The notes beneath the pieces were generated by a model, which saw only the letters and a list, made by a program, of their open reading frames with translations, made no database searches and was not told the DNA's origin. Of a DNA stretch of 64,000 nt, positions 42,650 to 53,890 are shown in pieces. The DNA is taken from positions 124,001-188,000 of the forward strand of contig NC_091968.1 of the NCBI RefSeq assembly GCF_036711975.1. Reading direction: 5' to 3'. Numbering within the stretch: the stretch's first letter is position 1; each line of letters starts with the position of its first letter. The translations under genes and the position numbers were made by a program. Origin of the DNA: Onthophagus taurus. Its lineage: Eukaryota > Arthropoda > Insecta > Coleoptera > Scarabaeidae.

Positions 42650-44513
42650 GTTAATAGATGTATATAAACAACATCCCGTGTTGTGGAATCCGAAACACGG
42701 ACAATATTACAATAAAATAAAAAAATTCGACGCTTGGTCAATCATTGACCAACAATTTGGTTGTTCTTCTGGAGAAAGCAAGAAGAAGATGGAGAGCCTT
42801 CTTGCTAATTTCAGGAGGGGAAAAAATCTATGGGAACTGGTAAAGGTATGATTTATTAGAATTTTTGTTTATATTTCGGCACCTAAATGTTTACTTAACT
42901 ACAGGCAGGCATGAAATTTACGTATCAAAATGGTTTGCTTTTCAACGTTTGGAATTCCTTTTGGACAGAGATGAACCAAGGGAAACGCTAGATACAGTTG
43001 AGGTGAGTGTAATGTAATGAGGTATTATAACGTTAAGAACTTGCTTAATTATTGTCGCATTTGTTTATTAAAATATATTTCGATAAGAACAGAGTGCCTT
43101 GTGTAAATTTCCTGTCAGTATTTATAACAGAAAACTTTTCATTTAATATGCTTTCATATTTACTTTTACAATACTATTGTGGATTGTTAAAGTTACATAG
43201 GTACTACATGTTATACAGATACTCAGCAAAATTGTTACGAATTTCTTTCGCTGCATTTGACGATTTGCGCGCAATGTTTGTGAGAGACAAAAATGATGTT
43301 TCAATATCATTTGCTTTTCTCCAATTGACAGGAATGATGTTGCCCATATCGTCTTCTTTGTCGAAAGTCTCTTGTGGCGTATAAATATTTCTCGAGCTAC
43401 TGCTATTTCTAAGAAAAGTATGTAGGTAAATAGTTGTCAAAACAACTAATTGTGCTTTTTCAGGACTAAGTAATATTGGTTTTCTTAGTACCCTAAAAAC
43501 TGCAGACTGAATCCCAAAAACATTTTCTGCTACCCTTCTAGCTCGACTAAGCCGATAATTAACCGTTCGTTCAAGTGACCTCTTTGCATGAAACCTAGAA
43601 AAAGGTTTCAGTACATGATTTGATAATGGAAATGCTTCGTCAGCCAAAAAAACATACGGTAACATCTTGTTCAGGTTAGGTAACACTGAATCATCAGGTA
43701 ACCCTAAAGTACCATTTTGCAATTTTTTCTGAAGTGTCGTATTTTTGAAAACTCCGCCGTCTGATACCCTGCCCTGACAACCAACATCAACAAATATGAA
43801 ATTGTAGTCCGCATCCATGAGAGCAAATAGGACAATACTAAAAGTTGATTTGTAATTGTAGAAATCACTTCCACTTTGAAAAGGGGCGTGGATTACTATG
43901 TGCTTTCCGTCCATGCATCCTACGCAATGAGGAAATTGCCATAATCTTTCAAACTGATTGGATATGCTCAACTACTCTTCTGAACATGTTGGCATCTGAA
44001 AAAGAATTAAAATTAACATTTATGCTTGTAGTTTTTCTGATATACCTTATACATATTATCCTTTAAACGTTTTTCAAACCTAGGTTTTTTTATTTCAGAA
44101 TGAAAATACTGATTCAGAAAAAGAAATTGTAAATATCTTGGAAAATGAAGGTACTGCAGTGAATACTCAAGAAGATATTGAAGGAACAGCCACCAAAACA
44201 CAGGAAATAATTACCTCTACGCCTCGGACAGTGGGGGCAACTACATCCACCGCAACGTTAAGAAAAAGAAAAGGACTAGAACGTGAGCCGGATGATAACC
44301 ACAAGATGCATGAGGCTTTGGGCAATTTAAGAAGCGCGATTGCAAATAGTGCCCTTAAGACAGATGGATACTGCGTATATTTACAGCATGTGGCTAATAA
44401 ATTAAGAAGCTACACGAAAAGGGTGCAAAGTATAGTCGAACACCATATTAATGGTATCTTGTTTAATGCTGACATGGGATATTACTTACAATCATGTTGA
44501 ATCGCCATACCCA
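42650..44513 (+). pseudogene. MADF-domain accessory gene of the Harbinger element
   Basis: In PIF/Harbinger elements a second, Myb-like or MADF protein helps the transposase find the element ends. The first exon encodes the MADF domain (VELIDVYKQHPVLWNPKHGQ, then FDAWSIIDQQFGCSSGESKK) and ends near 42846. The second (about 42905-43002) reads VSKWFAFQRLEFLLDRDEP. The third, from 44099, reads NENTDSEKEIVNILENEGTA and later LQHVANKLRSYTKRVQSIVE. The join between exons one and two does not keep frame by any acceptor I see, so this copy is likely broken there. A neighbouring frame runs on to about 44762. Confidence 0.62.
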
Positions 44514-45112
44514 TCTTCAAACCAATCCTCAACCAATCAAACGCCCTTACCTTCACCACAAATTCAAACCGCAATAGTTTCTCCTTCGCCCTCTTCTTGC
44601 AATACTTCTTACCAAATGTGTATTATTCCTTTACCAAATTTGCAAATCTCGACAACATCAAGTAATAGGTCGTACACCAACCTATCCGATACCCTCACCA
44701 CTCAAGGCCTTGATAACACGATTTTAGATCAGGATGAGTCCACGAGATTTCACGATTGGTGAATTATTACGACTAATATTGTATAATACTACTATTGTAA
44801 TAATCTTTAAGATAATAAAATAATATGAAAAACTTACATACCTTTACTTGATCCTTTAGTCCTTGAATTAGTGCGTTGCAGGTTTCTATAATTATAACAC
44901 CGATGCGCTGCTTGGAAATTTTGAATAAATATTGCAAACTGGTATAGGAGTCTCCTGTAGCTAGGAATCGTAAAGTTAATGCTAAGCGATCATGTACAGG
45001 TATAGCTTTTCGAAATTTCGTATCCTTTTTGGCAATTTTGGGACCGACTAGTAGCACTAACTTTTCAAAGTCTTTTCTAACATAGCCTATAATAACACCC
45101 AAATTTGCCCAC
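43204..45112 (-). pseudogene. Harbinger (HARBI1-like) DDE transposase
   Basis: Two exons are visible: 45112-44842 (VRKDFEKLVLLVGPKIAKKD, then RLALTLRFLATGDSYTSLQY) and 43995-43204, joined in phase 0 across GTATGT and TTTCAG. The catalytic domain DDE_Tnp_4 has CVGCMDGKHIVI (first Asp), GRVSDGGVFKNT (second) and VFLADEAFPLSN (Glu). A TAG replaces an expected Trp codon a few residues into the second exon (before LSISNQFERLW). The exon before 45112 is absent. Everything else is open, so decay is recent. Confidence 0.85.
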
Positions 45113-45391
45113 CTGTACAAGAGGAATTATTTTATTACATGTGTTTATTACATTGTACATAACAACTGTAACCACATTCATATTTTTATATCGACTAAAG
45201 CGTCATTTACACGAGACACATGTTTACATCTAAACAAATTTTGTGTGCAAGTTCTCTCAGCAAGCACTCTATAGAGAGAACTTGCGACAAGTGCTTGCTG
45301 GCGCGTGTACACAGTGCGAAAATTTTCTGCAAGTACTCTAGGGACAGTAAGTGACTGTATGCGCGTATGTGTACGATTCTAATGTTAAAAA

Positions 45392-45644
45392 ATGTCTCAC
45401 CACAGAAAGAGTGCTGCGGCCGCTGCTGTTCTTATTGCTATTTCACGAAAACGTCGGGGAGAAAAGACGAGAAAAAGAATCGATAAACAGAAGGTCTGTT
45501 CTTGGTGCTGATTCAACGCTTAAATGAATTAAGAAGTGAAGATCCAGCAACATTCAAAAACTTTCTATGTATGTCAGAAACCGACTTTCACTTTTTACTT
45601 CAACTAATTTCGGATAAAATAGCAAAATTAGACACAAACATGAT
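45392..45644 (+). pseudogene. Transposase N-terminal stub of the deleted Harbinger
   Basis: Starts MSHHRKSAAAAAVLIAISRK. A frame change follows, then LIQRLNELRSEDPATFKNFL and MSETDFHFLLQLISDKIAKL, the typical N-terminal helical part of Harbinger transposases. The DDE domain is absent. Confidence 0.65.
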
Positions 45645-45805
45645 ACAATTGTATCAAATTTATCCGCTATAAATTTTATTGCGTTTTGTTTCCTATCTCT
45701 ATCCCTGTATATCTTTGATTTTATTTGCCATAATTCGGGAAACTCTTCAAAAACACCTATTAAAGTCAAAGTTTCCTCTTTTGACCAAACGCCTTTGAGC
45801 TCCAT
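45640..45805 (-). pseudogene. MADF/Myb-like N-terminal stub of the deleted Harbinger
   Basis: The minus strand reads MELKGVWSKEETLTLIGVFE, then ELWQIKSKIYRDRDRKQNAI and KFIADKFDT. This is a Myb/SANT- or MADF-like DNA-binding start. It runs into the transposase stub where the internal deletion joins them. Confidence 0.65.
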
Positions 45806-46232
45806 TTTAAAATCTCCTGCTCACTTCCACTATTCACTCGCACGAAAACTTCCAACCAGACGAAAATAAATTCTAACTTCCTAGACAGCTCTCCCAAGTT
45901 GTTTACACACGCAAGCGATTTATATCGCGATTTCTTGCCGCTACTTCAGCGACTTGCTCTGTGAGAACTCTCAGAGAGTGTTTACACGTACAATTTTTTT
46001 GTGGAAGTGCTATCAGACACAAGCTTGCGATAGTTTTACTTGCTCGTGTAAACTACGCTTAACTTGATAAACAAAATTTAACACCTCCAATACGTGGGAT
46101 ACGCTAATAAAGAATTATTTAACAACAAAATTAACGTTGAAAATTCAGGTTATGTAAAACATCATTTTTTGACGTTTAAGGTTGAAATTCAATACTTAAT
46201 CATCACAATTTACAACTTTCCATTTATCTTGA

Positions 46233-48101
46233 ATGTGCACGACTAAGTACGATTTTGATTACGATGTAATTATCATCGGAGGTGGAATCGCCGGTTTATC
46301 TGCAGCTCTCAACATCATCGAAAGGGATCAAATGTTGTCGGTTTTAATTTTAGAAGCAACAGGTATTCTTAAAACAACCCACAGTCATTGTAAAAAATGG
46401 AATTTTTAGATTCAATCGGAGGCAGAGCAAAACCAATTCCAATAGAATGCAAATCGAATGTCTCGACATTCGATTCCGGTGGTCATTTTGTATCGAGACG
46501 ACAAACTCATTTGATGAATTTACTGAAACGACTGGATATGGAAGTTGTTGATTATAATTTTTATGGGGATTCGTTAACTGAGATTGACACAGATCGTGTT
46601 TTAAAATCGCAGCTTAGTTTTTTGATGGTAGGAAGCGATAACGAAAAGGACGAGTTGGTTTGTTTTTATAAAAAGTTGGGGGACTTGTGTAAAAATGTTT
46701 CGATGGAAAATCCAATGGGTTCTGTTGAGAGTGAACGTTTAGATTCAATTTCGATGGAGGAGTTTATTTTAAACGAGTTAGATAGCGAAGTTACGAGGCA
46801 GCATTTTAGAAACATTGTTAGAACAACTTGCGGTTTGATTTTTAATAAATCTCGTTTCACTTAATTAATAATTTTTTTTAGGATCAGAACCTGTTGATGT
46901 AACGCCTTTATTTTATTTGGCTTATTGTAACAGCGCCGAAGGAGTTTTGGGGCCCCATTTAAGGGTGGTTAATGGAGGGAGACAATCTTATGTTAATGTA
47001 TGAAGTAGTTAAATAATTATTCTTGAAGTACAATTTATGTTTTAGGGTGGGATTCATTATTTAATTGAAAAAATGGTTGAAATAATCGGTGAAAATCGGA
47101 TTATAATTAACAATCCAGTCCTAGAAATAACCCGTTCGGACCAGGAGGTTATAATTTGCGCCATAAAAAAGACTTTAAGATGCCGTTGTTGCATCATATC
47201 AGTCCCCCCCTCAAAACTCTTAGAAATCAAATTTAAACCCCCCCTAAACCCGGGAAAACTTAAAGTCTTACGAGAAATGCAAGGAAAAACTTGGATACGT
47301 TTCATCGCAACATACAAAGAACCGTTCTGGGAAAAAAAAGAATTAAACGGAGACGTTTTTATAAACACAAAACGAGCTGTTAAAATCGTATTAAACGTTT
47401 CAGTCCCAAATTGTCACGTTTTAACAGGTTTGGTGGACGTTCAACAATTTCAAGAAGATTTTAGCAATCATGATTTAGAAGTTTTGCAACAACTTTCTGA
47501 ATATTTTGGGGAGGAAGCTTTAGACCCTTTGGATTATATCGAAAGATCTTGGCCTGAATCATCACAGGAATCAGCAATGTGTTGTAATCCATCTAAATTA
47601 GGTATCATGAAAGATTTTCACGAAATACGAAGACCCATCGGAAGGTGAGAAAGCAATTCTTTTTGAAGCTTAATCAAAAAAAAAAAATAGGAAACCATCA
47701 GGTTATTTTTTGCCGGATCGGAAACGGCTACTTATTGGTACGGTCACATCAGTGGAGCAATTCAAACGGGGTTAAGAGCCGCTATGGAGGTTTTATTTGA
47801 AATTCGACCCCAAGTTTTATGTTATGAAGATATTGCCGAGTTAATGTAGGTTTAATTCCTTTAAGTTTATTATCTTAATTTCTTTTTAAATTTAAGACCT
47901 CGAAGAAAAATGGTTTCGTATTATAAGGAAGCAATGGAAATGAAAGTTCCCGCCAAGATTATTAACTTTGGCTGGTTAGAAAGGACGGCAACTGGAATCA
48001 TTGGAACAACTGGGGCTAAATGTATTTCGACTGCTTGCAATCATTTTTTTGTATGCGACCCAAACGATACAAAAGTTAAATCGAATTCAAATAAGCATTA
48101 A
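46233..48101 (+). CDS. Monoamine-oxidase-like flavin amine oxidase, 6 exons
   Basis: An FAD-dependent oxidase of amines. Exons are 46233-46362, 46410-46832, 46882-46997, 47046-47644, 47702-47845 and 47897-48101, 538 aa with all phases matching. The FAD-binding Rossmann start is [17 protein letters not shown] (residues 12-28), followed by the GGRA motif at the second exon ([10 protein letters not shown]). The substrate region runs through exons 3-4. The second FAD motif is [20 protein letters not shown]. Just before it, [13 protein letters not shown] aligns with the SGGCYT segment of MAO, so a Cys is available for covalent FAD attachment. The tail is weakly hydrophobic ([16 protein letters not shown]) and may be a membrane anchor, as in MAO, which sits on the outer mitochondrial membrane. 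The natural substrate is unknown. Confidence 0.85.
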
Positions 48102-48411
48102 GAATAAATAATTTGTTGCATGTTTATCTCTTATTATAATCGTATTGAAGTTAATGGAACGGGTACATTCCGACTCCTGTGTTAAATTTTTTTAATCTTT
48201 GGCTGTAATGTTACGATTTAAACTTTTCTACTTATTTCTTATATGAATCGTTCATGAAGGTCAATTAGATGTCGATGAAGGTGAGTTCAAGGAGATGTTC
48301 TCGCATTTTTGGATGTGGTTGAGGATGAATATGAGTTTAAGAACATTTTCTTATTTTAAAAATTTTATTAAAACATTTGTTTATTGAATCTATGAATTTG
48401 CTTATGTATTG

Positions 48412-48603
48412 TTACCACTCTATATACGGTGTAACAGCAAACTTTGGACAACAAACATGTGTAGAATAGAAACATTCTGGTCCTTCAAATTCATGTGTTA
48501 ACCTGCATTTATAATGTGGGACACATTTGCAGTCGTACTCTTGTGCTTGAAACATTTGGATTAAAATCATAACTGAGATGATCATTAAAGCGAAACACTT
48601 CAT
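48412..48603 (-). CDS. Small secreted cysteine-rich peptide, 63 aa
   Basis: I chose the ATG at 48603; the in-frame codon before it is TTG. Residues 1-22 are a signal peptide (MKCFALMIISVMILIQMFQA). The mature part has six Cys: CKC, then C at +8, C at +11, and CC near the end (CKCVPHYKC, PECFYSTHVCCPK). The spacing resembles a single Clip-type or related disulphide module of insect serine protease homologues, without a protease domain. A haemolymph or defence role is possible but unproven. The leader is spliced: a donor near 48697 and an acceptor near 48638 on the minus strand. Confidence 0.7.
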   Translation of the reverse strand: MKCFALMIISVMILIQMFQAQEYDCKCVPHYKCRLTHEFEGPECFYSTHVCCPKFAVTPYIEW

Positions 48604-48759
48604 GTTCAACGTTTAGTTTTTTCTTAATAAATTAATATCTGGAAATACAAATTATATTAACGTAATTTAATGTAGTTAATAAATAAAAAAACTCACCCGA
48701 TTAAAATATAAAATTGGAGAGTGTTTTTAATGTGGAGATTCGGATGAGATGTGCTGATG

Positions 48760-48795
48760 ACTGGCTGAGTCGGGTGTTATTTAAAGTACATATTT
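48760..48795 (-). promoter_or_regulatory. Probable core promoter of the small secreted peptide
   Basis: On the minus strand a TTTAAATAA element is followed 20-28 bases later by CAGTCATCAGC, which resembles an arthropod initiator. The transcript would then enter the spliced leader before the ATG at 48603. Confidence 0.4.
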
Positions 48796-49151
48796 ATGCA
48801 GATTTTAAAAACCGCGAAACACAGAAGAAAATATTAAATATTAATGAACGTCATATATTCAATTTAATAAATAGGAAAAAAATATATTACCATAAAAAAT
48901 AGCAAGATGACATTCTGCTTTTGATGCATTTATGCTTTAATTATAACATTAATCAATATCACTTTTTACATTGATTATTCTACCTGGTAAAGATGCCAAT
49001 CGTTCTGGAAAACCCATCTAAGAATTAAATAATGATGAAATGATTAAAATTTACATCTTAATTTGCTTTTTCGGATGGTGCTTATTAACAATCGTATTAT
49101 TTACGGTTGAATTCCGTTAAGTATTATTGACCATTGATGTTTTCTATTGCA
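48796..49151. other. Intergenic, AT-rich
   Basis: No gene, repeat or RNA seen. Confidence 0.35.
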
Positions 49152-49373
49152 CAGGTGTATCTGAATGACTGCAACAAACTTGAAGGGGTGATTCTTTAGT
49201 GAATTTTAAGGGTACTTTAATATATGAACCATGGGAGACTTCGGCTCCCCTAAGGAGCTACACCCCTCCAAAAACGGCGGAAAATTTTGGTTTAATTTTT
49301 TTTTCTCAAAAACCATAAACGCTAGGAAAATGAAATTTGGGGAATATGTTTAACTCATAATAGGGCACGTTTT
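49152..49373 (+). mobile_element. Palindromic MITE, copy 2 (left part only)
   Basis: Begins CAGGTGTATCTGAATGACTG and follows the left arm of the copy at 26242 almost exactly for 220 bases. It stops where the Copia fossil starts. The rest of this copy is not found on the far side. Confidence 0.85.
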
Positions 49374-50998
49374 TGTTAGAATAATTTAGTTGATAATTAT
49401 TTTGATCAACGTTTATTTTATTATAAGTATTTAGATCACTTTACCCGTTGATAATTTATATGTTGTAAGCATAGTGATATAAAAAAGTTGTTGTGATTCT
49501 GCTTTAAAATTGGCAAAAATTAAATTCCCGCAAAAGCCATAAAGTCGTTTAATTATTTAAGAAAGTCCATCAGGTTATGGGCCCAGATCGCGGGTTATAA
49601 AGATTGAAATATTTATATAGTATAATATATAATAAGGAGATATAACAGAAAGATTTCAAGATGGAAAGCGGAAAGCATATGGGTCAAATAAAGCTATTAT
49701 CTAACAACAATTATCAGACATGGAAATTTCGAGTTGAGATGTTGTTAATTCGGGAAAATCTTTGGCAAGTCCAACTCCAAAAGAAGATATGTGGGACCTT
49801 ACAGATAAAAAGGCTCGAGCAACAATTGGATTATTAGTGGATGATACCCAACTGAAGCTTATAAAAGGGAAAACAACGGCGAAAGAAATGTGGTTGTCAT
49901 TAAAAAACTTCCATGAAAAGTCTACATTAGGAGTGACAACCAGACTACTCAAAAAGTTATGTAAAAGGGAACTCTCAGAAGGTGGTGACATAGAGATTCA
50001 CATAAGGGAAATGGAGGAACTATTGGAGCAATTAACAACTGCTGGACATATTTTTCCTGAAGAAATGATTGTTATATTTTATTTACAAAGTTTGCCAGCT
50101 AGTTATGATCATCTTATAATTGCATTAGAAAACAGAACGGACACGTTGACAGCGGAATTTGTGAAACAAAGACTTCTGGAGGAGTATGAAAAACGAAAAA
50201 ATCGGGACGTCGACGAAGCTTCAAAGGCCATTAAGCGAAAAATTTGACGAAAAACAATACAGAAGTGCAATGGGAGCTTTACTGTATATTGCAAATAATA
50301 CTCAACCAGATATTTCTGCTTCAGTATCTATTTTAGCACAGAAAGTGACGAATCCAATGAAAAGGGATTGGATAGAAGTGCAACGAGTATTTAGATATTT
50401 GAAAAATACCATTGATTTAAAATTACAAATAAAATCAAGCCCAGATCAATCAACGGATCACCTAATTGCATATGTGGATGCAGATTGGGGATCGAATTTA
50501 ATTGATAGGAAATCAAATAGTGGATATTGTGTATTCTTAAATGGCAATTTAATGACTTGGAGCAGCACAAAGAAAATTAAAGAAAAAAAACAAAAATGCG
50601 TAAGCTTATCGTCTACTGAGGCGGAATATGTTGCGCTAACTGAATTAACTACAGAGCTTGAATGGTACACGAGATTATTATCAGAAATAGGCGTTAATGT
50701 AACACCGATAATCTTCGAGGATAATCAAAGTTGCATAAAACTTACCAAAAATGACCAGTTAAAGAAAAGAACTAAGCACATAGATACGAAATACCATTAT
50801 ATAAGGGATTTAGTAAATAAAAATAAAATAAATATAAAATATTTACCTAGTGAAGATATGATAGCTGATATACTGACTAAACCGTTAGATAAAATAAAAC
50901 TTAGGAAGTTTAGGAAAGGTTTAGGATTAATTTAATTAGAATATTCATTATAAACGTTGAGGGAGGGTGTTAGAATAATTTAGTTAATAATTATTTTT
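49374..50998 (+). mobile_element. Ty1/Copia LTR retrotransposon fossil
   Basis: A broken, non-autonomous copy of the Copia superfamily. It starts with TGTTAGAATAATTTAG and the same sequence recurs at about 50968 after a purine-rich tract, so both ends carry LTR sequence. Between them are a gag-like segment (around 49660-50200) and an RNase H-like segment (around 50240-50935). It is far shorter than a complete Copia element, with several breaks, and cannot move by itself. It inserted into the MITE copy at 49152, so it is younger than that MITE. The few differences between the LTR stretches suggest moderate age. Confidence 0.85.
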
Positions 50999-50999
50999 T

Positions 51000-51947
51000 T
51001 TTTTGATAACAAAAAGCAAGAGATAAACAACTAGCAAATGAAAATCTAAGTATCCGATGTTTGACGATTGATTTACAACAGTGCCTGCCTACACCATTAT
51101 TATCGAATGCCATCGCGTTTTACAAACGCCAGCTTTGGACGTACAATTTGACAATTCACGATAATGAAAGTAATCAAGCATTTTGCTACATGTGGCATGA
51201 GGCTACTGCGGCTCGTGGAGCCAATGAAACTCTTCGTGTATTTTTAAACATCTTCAAAATCTACCTGCTGGTATTAAAAAAGTTATACTATATTCGGACA
51301 CGTGCGGAGGACAGAACAAAAACACCTACGTAGCGGCAATGTTAACCTTAGTTTTGCAAAAGTGTCCACACATTTCTACAATAGAACATAAATTCATGTT
51401 GCCCGGACACTCTCATATGGAAGTGGATGGCGATCATGTTGTGATTGAGAGGAAAAAAAAAGTAGTACATTGATAAGCCATCCCCATGATTGGTATGAGC
51501 TAGTCCGATCGTGCGGTTCTAGATTTTCCGTTATTGCGATGACGCAGGAGGACTTTTTAGAATTCTCACATATATTGAAAGGTCCCCTAGTTAAAAGAAA
51601 AAAAGATGTTGCACAAAACAATTTTAAGTGGCAACCGTTTAAGCAAACAGTTTGGTATCATCCAATTCAAAACCAGCTTAGACGATTATGAACCATACCA
51701 AGAGGTGTCCTTCTTACGGCAGAAAATATCCGCAAAATGGCTAGATGATGGCGGCAACGTCCCACAAATTAGAAACACCTTATTGCCGATATCCAAAGAA
51801 AAGAAGGAGGATCTGTTGTCCGTACTACAGTTTATTCCCCCTGTATTTCATAATTTTTACAGAGGCTTGCTTTCATCTGGCTCAATTGTGTCGACAGATC
51901 CTGATTTAGGTGAGATTGATTCAAATTCCGACAACCCCAACTTTTGA
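51000..51947 (+). pseudogene. Second member of the unnamed transposase-like family
   Basis: Three overlapping stretches read, in order, LTIDLQQCLPTPLLSNAIAF with CYMWHEATAARGANE; then YSDTCGGQNKNTYVAAMLTL with HKFMLPGHSHMEVDGDHVVI; then HDWYELVRSCGSRF and a Lys-rich tail to about 51947. The order matches the element at 37489-40179 (CMDLQSVLLSP, CYLWHES, KGHTQMEADS), so both belong to one superfamily, although they are distant. DTCGGQNKN and GHSHMEVD are probably catalytic-core motifs. Frame breaks show it is dead. No clear element ends were found. Confidence 0.6.
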
Positions 51948-52156
51948 CAATCTGAAGTATAAATGTGCGATTTTTGTTATTTTAGCTTAAAGATTTGATT
52001 GTTCTAGTTCTTCTTACTATGTATACATAAGTAATTTTGAGGTTAATTTAATTTAAGTAGAAAACGTTTATGTTTTCAGTATGTGGCCGATCACATAAGT
52101 CAATATTATGTATTTGTTTCACGTGGCAGATGTAACAAGTCGCTCAAAACTCGTTA

Positions 52157-52196
52157 CACCCAGTGCGTATTCAATTAAAATTGAATGCACTGGGTG
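52157..52196. repeat. Perfect-arm hairpin
   Basis: CACCCAGTGC and GCACTGGGTG enclose a second pair, ATTCAATT and AATTGAAT. The whole 40-base stretch folds on itself. CATAAGTCAA words in opposite orientation lie near 52096 and 52300, so it may be the interior of a tiny MITE. Confidence 0.6.
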
Positions 52197-52324
52197 CGAA
52201 ATGGTGAGAGATATCACTTTATTAAAAGATATTACTACTATGTTGTTTTATTTTAAAATGAATAAGTTTTTACCCTCTCCTGAAAAGTGACTGATTTTGA
52301 CTTATGTACTTATTCCCACCATAC

Positions 52325-53890
52325 GCAGATATAAACCTTGACTGTAACCAACTTCATAACAATTTGTCAAAATTAAATGTCAATTTTATAAAACGTCGTT
52401 TTCTTTACAAAAAATGATATTCGTTATTTAGTTTTTTTTAATGCCAAATATATAGAAACTCCTAAAAAATTGAATTTGTCCGCGACTACCTTATAATATA
52501 TACCTTATGAATGAGTTTTCTAAAACAAAATGGTAGTCATTTTTCACGGAGTGAATAATAGCGGTGAATAATAATCATTATCCACGGGTAGCCATCTTGA
52601 CCAGATTAATAATAATTATTTGAAACGTTAAAAGTTCAAAAAACGTCAATTTAATTCAATTTTTTAGTTGACATTAAAAAAACCTAAACAAATTCCTTTT
52701 TTCGTATGATTTAAGCATAAATTAATTAATTTTCGTAAAGAAAACGACGTTTTATAAAACTGACATTTAATTTTGACAAATTGTTGTGAAGTTGGTTACA
52801 TTTAGTAACATTGGATTTGTGTCACATTGACGTTTAACCTTTATTCAAAAATTTATTAAAAAAATAAATTTATGGAATCAATTTCAATAGTCGTGGACAA
52901 AGTATAGTATTCTACTCGTATATAATGAGCTATTATTCACTCAGGTTAATTACGCCACTCGCTACGCTCGTGACATAAACTTAACCTTCGTGAATAATAG
53001 CCCTCATTATATGCTCATATAATAATATACTATAAATTGACGTTTTTTGAAATTTTAACGTTTCAAATAATTATTATTAGTCTGTCAAGTTGGTTACCCG
53101 GGAATGCCCGTGAATAATGATTATTATTCACCGCTATTATTCACTCCGTGAAAAATGACTACCCTTTTGTTTTAGAAAATTCATTCATAAGGTATATATT
53201 ATAACAGGGGTGGCCAAGCTCCTTGATAGTCCGATCCATTTTCTTCTTTATTTCTAAAACAATACGAAATAGACCTATCTGACCCCATATTTTTGTAATC
53301 AGAAAAAAATAACGAATGTAATAAGCGAATAATCAGTGATTGTTTCCATTTAAAAAAACGCAAATTGTCATGATATCTCAAAATCTAAAACCGAAAAATT
53401 TTTTTGGCTGTGTCATCAAATTCTCTGTAAAAAAGTGTCCATATAATGTCTTAGTTATAATACTCCACCTATAATAACAACCAAGATAATTGCACTTGCT
53501 GGTTTCACGCTATTTTCAATTTTGGCCTCTAGGGGAAAAACAAAAGACGATAGCGCTTTGAGATTTTGGCATTAGCAATTTTTCGAAAAACGAGATCATG
53601 ACATGTAAGCTACTTTTTTTCTAGCTCTTATAGTTGCCGACATAGCCTATTCAGACATCGAATTTGAACCATCCTGTACATTAGAAAAATTATACACAGA
53701 TAGATGAAAGTATCCTAAAACTTTTTTAACTAAAACTCCTGCTCTTGCCCCTCACCTACAAACTAAAATCAAAGTATTGCAGCATAGGAACTTAGACAAC
53801 CTTTAATATATAAACCTTGACTGTAACCAACTTCATAACAATTTGTCAAAATTAAATGTCAATTTTATAAAACGTCGATTTCTTTACAAA
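52325..53890. mobile_element. Cluster of nested palindromic MITEs
   Basis: Three inverted-repeat systems overlap. (1) AACTTCATAACAATTTGTCA with its neighbourhood at 52345-52405, inverted at 52738-52795, and again direct at 53810-53890. (2) ACCTTATGAATGAGTTTTCT to CGGTGAATAATAATCATTA at 52490-52585, inverted at 53105-53205. (3) A short palindrome at 52912-53035 around CTCGCTACGCTCGTGAC. No coding. The dispersed repeat (53345-53690) lies within the right part. Confidence 0.65.
53345..53690 (+). repeat. Dispersed repeat, copy 2
   Basis: Sister of 19195-19550 in the same orientation (see that entry for shared landmarks). It starts TTCCATTTAAAAAAACGCAA, like the subterminal sequence of mariner elements, so it may be a mariner-derived MITE. 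Confidence 0.6.

Larger units (their letters stand above)
42265..45195. mobile_element. PIF/Harbinger element with both genes, right end not found
   Basis: The left end AGGTGCATACACATCAAACG follows a TTA that fits the usual 3-bp Harbinger target. The subterminal region is full of GTTCG/CGAAC words. A MADF-domain gene reads plus and a DDE transposase reads minus; their exons interleave. I could not find the matching right end, so it is probably lost before the second Harbinger at 45199. The exact right boundary is arbitrary. Confidence 0.75.
45199..46059. mobile_element. Deleted 861-bp PIF/Harbinger element with TAA target duplication
   Basis: Ends AGCGTCATTTACACGAGACA and an imperfect complement, flanked by TAA on both sides (45196-45198, 46060-46062), the hallmark of this superfamily. 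Two opposed coding stubs remain inside: a transposase N-terminus (plus) and a MADF/Myb-like N-terminus (minus). It is thus an internally deleted, non-autonomous copy of a two-gene Harbinger, from a different family than its neighbour. Confidence 0.82.
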
